In this document: positions 19,916 to 24,377 of the stretch, piece after piece
Layout: every line of letters begins with the position of its first letter
How positions within the stretch are numbered: position 1 is the first letter of the stretch
DNA from: Mycoemilia scoparia
Lineage: Eukaryota > Kickxellomycota > Kickxellomycetes > Kickxellales > Kickxellaceae
Assembly (NCBI GenBank): GCA_027575805.1
Contig: JANBPU010000238.1
Span: 1-24,377, forward strand
Length of the DNA stretch: 24,377 nt
Direction: 5' to 3'
Position numbers and translations under genes: made by a program
The notes under the pieces: generated by a model
Seen by the model: only the letters and a program-made list of their open reading frames with translations
Database searches by the model: none
What the model was told of the DNA's origin: nothing

Positions 19916-20468
19916 TTTTATTTGAAACAGATGTCCAGGAAGTTGATAGTAGCCAACCTTTATGTTTGGGAAATTTTGCGATGGTCATAGCACGAAGCGC
20001 ATTAATGCAAAAGTGCCGATTTACTGGTTTGTTAATGTGTAAAAGGTAAGGCTGTGTTCGTGAGCCGATGGATTATAATGAATCAATCAAAACACTAGTC
20101 AAAATTCATCACAGTCAACTTTAATGTTCAAAGCAGACTTTGTTTGATTCACTGTAAATTGTAGGCGCAGCTTCAAATGAAATCGCTCATACTGCATGAA
20201 TTTTTCAAAATGGTTTCGGTAGTAACTGGTGCTGTTTACTTGTCGATGAGGCTGGGTGATGATGATGATGATGGCCCGCAGCACTGGTATACAGCATGTC
20301 GCTGGTGATACCGGCAAAAGTGCGAAAGCGCGAAAAAGACCCCTGACTTTAGTTGCATACGCCTGGACTTTTGCTCTCCTTCTAATCTAGCCGAAGATCT
20401 AGAAAAAATAATGGAACCTTGGCGAGCAGCCTTCAGAGTAATAATGTTATGCGTTATCGATCCCATGA

Positions 20469-20563
20469 CCGAGCCGCGAGCCGCGCCAGAAAACAAAAAG
20501 GGAGGGAATGGCAGCGGCACTGTGCGGAGCGGTTGCAGGGGCTCGGTCGAGCTCGCGGCTCGG
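20469..20563. repeat. GC-rich 13-base inverted repeat
   Basis: CCGAGCCGCGAGC (20469-20481) is exactly complementary to GCTCGCGGCTCGG (20551-20563). The right arm lies within a longer run of GCTCG-type units (20540-20569) that is itself partly palindromic. This is the most GC- and CpG-rich spot in the window. Confidence 0.8.
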
Positions 20564-20798
20564 CTCGACTATTTGGGCCAAGCGCACACAGAGCTTAATT
20601 TAGTGCGTATGAGTGTAGGAATGGGCGTGGGCACGGCCAGAGAGCACGGATTGAAAGAATGGGCAGCCAGTAAGTAATAGTGATAAAAGTCGTGCATTGG
20701 TAAGGAATGCTCGCAGCCAACCATTTTATTCTTCTCTTTTTCCTGCTTCCCAGCTACACTGCTTCTCTTTCTACCTCTCCCATTTTTCCTCTAGTTAA

Positions 20799-20831
20799 CC
20801 AATAGCTTATTGGGTACATTCTGCGTCCAAT
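20799..20831. promoter_or_regulatory. Cluster of three CCAAT boxes upstream of the CCAAT-factor gene
   Basis: CCAAT at 20799-20803, ATTGG (reverse CCAAT) at 20809-20813 and CCAAT at 20827-20831, within 33 bases. The first two form an inverted pair with a 5-base spacer. The next gene downstream encodes the CCAAT-binding subunit Hap2, so autoregulation is conceivable. The distance to its ATG is 1.7 kb. Confidence 0.35.
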
Positions 20832-20915
20832 TAAAGTCCAAGGTAAGCGCCTCTGCTCTAGAGAAACCACAAAATCCCCTTTTCTAGAGGGCCGTGATTG
20901 ATGTATCTCCAGGCC

Positions 20916-20948
20916 TTTTGTGTGTGTGCGTGTGTGTGTGTGTGTGTG
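20916..20948. repeat. Interrupted (TG)n microsatellite
   Basis: TG repeats with one GC interruption, in the presumed upstream region of the Hap2 gene. A second short GT run lies at about 21860-21876. Confidence 0.8.
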
Positions 20949-21535
20949 GGTCCCTTGCTGCTTCTGCTTTGCCTGGTGGTTGTCTTGGTAAGGTCGCGCC
21001 TGCACACTCTATTCGCCTGTTTTCCCAAGTCGCTACTCCCCCTCGTCCTCCCCTACCACCCTTGTGCATGGGCGTATGGGTGTGAGAGAGCGAAGGAAAA
21101 AACAACGAAAGAAATAGAGCGGGTGCAAGAAAAAAGATATACACTATCTTGAAAAGTTGGTTGGCTGTTCTTCCTTGCGTCGGTTCTAGGGGCTGCTGCT
21201 GTCTCAAGTAAGCACACACGCACATACACAGGCCCATGAGCGCATAACATGATTAGTCGTCGGTCAACTACAAGGCTACTACTATGGTCTTGCCTCTCTC
21301 ATCAAATCACCAAGTAGTCATGCCTCCTCCTCATCTTCTTGTCTCCCCGATAAGGACTACAGTTCATCTTGGCCCTACTCTTTCTGCTCGTTGACTTCGA
21401 TTGCCGCTGCTGATATGCCACCAGGTCCCAATATTTCTCCTTCTTTAACACTCCCACAAATACCATGCGTTCGCCCATGCTTCCTCACACAACCTCATGG
21501 CTCTTCGCCCGCAGCTTAATGACGCCAAGGCTATG

Positions 21536-22400
21536 GTGAGCTGTTAATGCTTTGCGCCGACACAGCAATCGTCATAGCGGCCATCTTACAGCAAGTCCCA
21601 AGTGCTGGCGCAGCATTGTGTGCGAGCTATACTTGTTTTCACCCATGGAGCATCGAAATATATGCAACTCTGCCAGAGACAGAGAAACACAAGCCGATTT
21701 TCTTGGACTGCTGGTCTCGCTCACTCACTCACTCACTCTGTGATAGCTGAATGGCCGACTGGATGTTTGTCAAGGCATAATCTCAGGGGGAAGATGATTC
21801 CTGGTAGCGCCCACCGAAACGTATAGGAGTTTTGGCAGCGGCATGGAGAGCAAGGGCTGTGCTGTGTGTGTGCGTGTGTCTTTAATGGTGGTTGAGAAGA
21901 AATGCCTCTCTACCACAATACATTCACTATACGGTGTTTCAGAGATCCTAAAAGTTACCGAAGGATTTCTCTGTCCAGCTCGTGTATGCATAAAGTCGCG
22001 TATCGCGGAGCTCGAAACAGCCCGGCAGCAACAGGGACTGGGGCGGCGATCATTTTGTTCCGGCCTATGGCACAGAGACAAGAGTGGCCGGCCAAGCTTA
22101 CCACCAACATCAGCAGCAGCAATGCAGCCCATATGCCCTGTCCATGCTTTTACGCACGCCCTTCGACAACATCCCATTTATTCTCCCGCGAATCTCCCAC
22201 AGTGGCAGTACTGGATTATCAACTTCCAGCAGCCACTCTTCTCTTCTCTTTTACAAATGGTCTTCGACCATACCACTTCTTTTACCACAAAACGTTTCTC
22301 GCTATATATTATTGGATACCCTATTTCTAACTATCCCTTTAATTTGCTGCTCCTCTATTTTTTACTCGTAGAGAATACTACTGCTCTGTTCTTATTATAG
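21536..22400 (+). other. Possible intron in the Hap2 gene leader
   Basis: GTGAGC at 21536 is a plausible donor and CTTATTATAG ending at 22400, after a pyrimidine-rich stretch, is a plausible acceptor. Splicing would join a short upstream frame beginning at the ATG at 21497 to sequence that runs in frame toward the Hap2 ATG but meets a TAA before it. The result would be a leader with an upstream open reading frame and no N-terminal extension. This is speculative. Confidence 0.25.
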
Positions 22401-22514
22401 CAACCCAGTCACCGACTTGTTCACACACGCACACACACCGCCACAGTCATCGTTGTCATTTTAACTAGTGCAGCCAGATAAAGTTTTCGATCCAAGGCAC
22501 CGAAAAGGGAAATA

Positions 22515-23351
22515 ATGGAACAATATCAATCCTCACACGCTCAGCCAGCAAGCTACCCAACCTACATGGCTGGTGTCACCTCGCCTACTGGAACTGCCGC
22601 TTCAGCACAGCAATACCAGTTTGATCCTAGTGCCTATGCTCAGCATCCAGAGCTAATGCAAAGCCATGGCCTAGCTGCCTTCCAGCAACAAGGCGTGCAA
22701 GGGGCCGGTGCCAATCTAACCGGATTCGATGATCCAGCGACCGCAGCAGCAATGGCTGCTGTAGCTGCTCAACATCAGCAACACCATCACCACCAGCAAC
22801 AACAGCACCATCCTCATCATCAACAACAGCAACAACAACATGCCCAGGCAGCAGCGGCAGCAGCAGCTCAAGCCCAACACCAACAGCAAGCAGCAGCAGC
22901 TGCTGCTGCCCAGGTTCCACAGGCCGCTGCACAGGTTCAACGTGAAGAAGAACCGATGTATGTAAATGCCAAACAATACCACCGTATTCTAAAGCGTCGT
23001 GATGCCAGGGCTCGAATGGCAGCAGAACACAAGATGAATGTTAAGCGTAAGCCATATCTCCATGAGTCACGCCACAGGCATGCCATGCGGAGACCTCGTG
23101 GACCAGGCGGACGATTCCTCACAGCAGCCGAGATTGCAGATCTCGAAAAGAACAGCAATAGCCAGGGGGAATCTGGGAATCCAAATGGTCAAGAAAATAA
23201 ACCAGGCGATTCCAGCAACAATTCCAATAACCGGCAAGATGGTGGGGGTGTTGGTAATGATGGAGGGAAAGGGTTGACGGCCAACAATAAACCATTGAAT
23301 GAAACTGGTGGAACTGGAGGACAGAATTCTCAATTCGAGGGATCAACATAG
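22515..23351 (+). CDS. HAP2: CCAAT-binding factor subunit Hap2 / NF-YA
   Basis: An unspliced 278-codon frame. The conserved NF-YA core lies at about residues 145-202. Its A1 helix [20 protein letters not shown] binds the Hap3/Hap5 (NF-YB/NF-YC) histone-fold dimer, and after a short linker its A2 part [20 protein letters not shown] inserts into the minor groove at CCAAT. Both parts match the family almost residue for residue. The N-terminal half is Gln/Ala/His-rich with runs of HHHHQQQQ type (about 86-135), as in activation domains of NF-YA. The C-terminal tail (about 213-278) is Asn/Gly/Ser-rich and low in complexity. In fungi the complex controls respiration, carbon, iron or redox genes depending on the species. 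No yeast-style Hap4-dependent feature can be read here. In-frame TAA at 22479 in the leader supports the start at 22515. Confidence 0.95.
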   Translation: MEQYQSSHAQPASYPTYMAGVTSPTGTAASAQQYQFDPSAYAQHPELMQSHGLAAFQQQGVQGAGANLTGFDDPATAAAMAAVAAQHQQHHHHQQQQHHPHHQQQQQQHAQAAAAAAAQAQHQQQAAAAAAAQVPQAAAQVQREEEPMYVNAKQYHRILKRRDARARMAAEHKMNVKRKPYLHESRHRHAMRRPRGPGGRFLTAAEIADLEKNSNSQGESGNPNGQENKPGDSSNNSNNRQDGGGVGNDGGKGLTANNKPLNETGGTGGQNSQFEGST

Positions 23352-24377
23352 TAGTTGTATTAATAACATCTCATTATTGGTGATGTTTTGATGTTGATGT
23401 GAGATAAATATAAAATAGTTACTTTGTTGTAATATAATTTCATTAATCGAGTTTTCTCTATTTCCCTCCTTCTACTACTACTACTTCTTCCTTCTTTTTA
23501 TTTTATTTCTCTCTATATACAGACATATCACATACAATACATTCGACCTCTCACTTGTTTATAAGTCTCTCCTCCTCCTCCCCCCTATATCCTTTATATT
23601 TTCTTTATTAAATAGTTTTTTTTTTCTCTTTCTCTAAAACCCAATCTTTTTTTACCCTTTTGACATTTAATACTGGTTTTTTTAATTATTTTCTCAGTCT
23701 ATTATATTTTGGTTTTATCTTTCAAATAGACAAAGACCCAAATAATTATAAAACATTTCAGCGGATTTTCTTTTTCATAATTTTATTGAACCTTTTTTTG
23801 ACACACTCTTAATTTTCAAATGCTTTAAATAATTTCGTTTTTTGGCTAAATTGATGTGTTTTGTTATGTTATGTTATAGTGTATATCTCAAGGAAATATC
23901 TAAAAATCGAATGTTTCATACCTTGGACAAAAGATTGGATGCACTTCAAAACATCCAATGGTAAATGTCCTGAGAGATTGAGTACAATTGGCAAAGAAAT
24001 TCGTGTGTTTAAATATTTTATGTATTTGAATACAAGTATGGAATATGAAACCATCTGGAAGAGTCTCCTTCACAAGTACACTATAATAATATCTGGAATA
24101 TTATTCAATAATCAATAACTCCAACCCAAAATGTATTGTCGATGTGTTAATTTTGCAGAAAATGAATGAGATAAGCATTTGATTTCCATTTGATGGGATT
24201 TTGGATACATGCTCAGACAAGATCATAAAGCCGCATCAAGTTTGCTTCATGAGAGTAGTTGTGTTTTTGATTTGTACCAGAGAATATATCTTGGAAATCA
24301 TATCAAAAAGCTGTGGGATTATCCACGTTCTCTGAATTGCGACCATACAAATGTGAAAATGTCAGTTCCCGTCTGAT
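23352..24377. other. Right-end spacer, no gene recognised
   Basis: Starts with the 3' region of the Hap2 gene (GATAAATATAAAATAG near 23402), then CT- and T-rich DNA to about 23850. An 85-codon frame at 23861-24118 (+) and an overlapping 61-codon frame on the other strand resemble nothing I know and have no obvious splice partners. A gene or repeat cut by the window edge cannot be excluded. Confidence 0.5.

Larger units (their letters stand above)
19275..22514. other. Long region between the RRM gene and the Hap2 gene
   Basis: More than 3.2 kb without a recognisable protein. It holds the 3' region of the RRM gene, SINE-like copy 4, a GC-rich inverted repeat, a CCAAT cluster, GT and CTCA simple repeats, and probably a long, possibly spliced leader of the Hap2 gene. 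The stretch from about 20400 to 22200 is visibly richer in G and C than the flanks. Open frames of up to 185 codons exist on both strands here (such as 21843-22400, +), but they overlap one another and show no domain. Confidence 0.5.

Noticed and set aside
20411..20677. 88-codon frame across the GC-rich inverted repeat
   Set aside because: Composition follows the GC-rich repeat; no family resemblance and no splice continuation seen.
21770..22400. Overlapping frames of 135 codons (-) and 185 codons (+) before the Hap2 gene
   Set aside because: They overlap on opposite strands, have no recognisable domain and sit in a G+C-richer leader region where stops are rarer.
23861..24118. 85-codon frame near the right edge
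   Set aside because: Unrecognised, overlaps an equally plausible frame on the other strand, with no splice signals clearly linked to it.
1..24377. tRNA, rRNA, CRISPR or riboswitch elements
   Set aside because: A visual scan for GGTTCRANNCC-type B boxes in a tRNA context, regular spaced repeats and rRNA-like sequence found nothing convincing; only partial tRNA-like heads in the SINE-like copies remain.

Overview
This is a nuclear segment from a eukaryote, most likely a fungus. The genes are monocistronic and broken by short GT..AG introns (76 to 149 bases, with one of 735). Several products are of recognisably fungal type: a Gar2/Nsr1-like nucleolar protein, a Hap2-type CCAAT factor, and an ankyrin protein resembling Hos4 of the Set3 complex. 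Non-coding DNA is AT-rich and full of microsatellites, and two dispersed repeat families sit between the genes. An early-diverging lineage such as Mucoromycota fits, but that placement is an inference from general character and not from a diagnostic marker.

Layout from left to right. Bases 1-2046 hold no convincing gene but contain clustered palindromes. Rpn11, the proteasome lid deubiquitinase, lies at 2047-3395 (+) in four exons, one of them only 13 bases long. It converges on the nucleolin-like Nsr1/Gar2 gene at 3786-5172 (-). Next come an intergenic region with a foldback repeat, then an unrecognised 609-residue Ser-rich protein with an N-terminal CxxC..CxxC pair at 6434-8263 (-). Two copies of a SINE-like repeat follow. 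The Hos4-like ankyrin/AT-hook protein is at 10442-13843 (+), and a secreted S28-family serine peptidase is at 14565-16407 (+). A repeat-rich spacer at about 16467-17115 carries the second foldback copy and a third SINE-like copy. A glycine-rich RRM protein is at 17997-19274 (+) with a 735-base intron inside its RRM. A fourth SINE-like copy and a long 5' region with a GC-rich inverted repeat and a CCAAT cluster lead to the Hap2/NF-YA gene at 22515-23351 (+). Nothing convincing was found after that.

The genes do not form a pathway or cluster. They are housekeeping functions (proteolysis, ribosome biogenesis, chromatin, transcription, RNA binding) plus one extracellular or vacuolar peptidase. 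I found no CRISPR array, tRNA or rRNA gene, and no dedicated defence or biosynthetic system. The least explained content is the SINE-like family (four copies, all in one orientation), the foldback family, the orphan zinc-ribbon-like protein, and the possible autoregulatory layouts of the RRM gene and the Hap2 gene.
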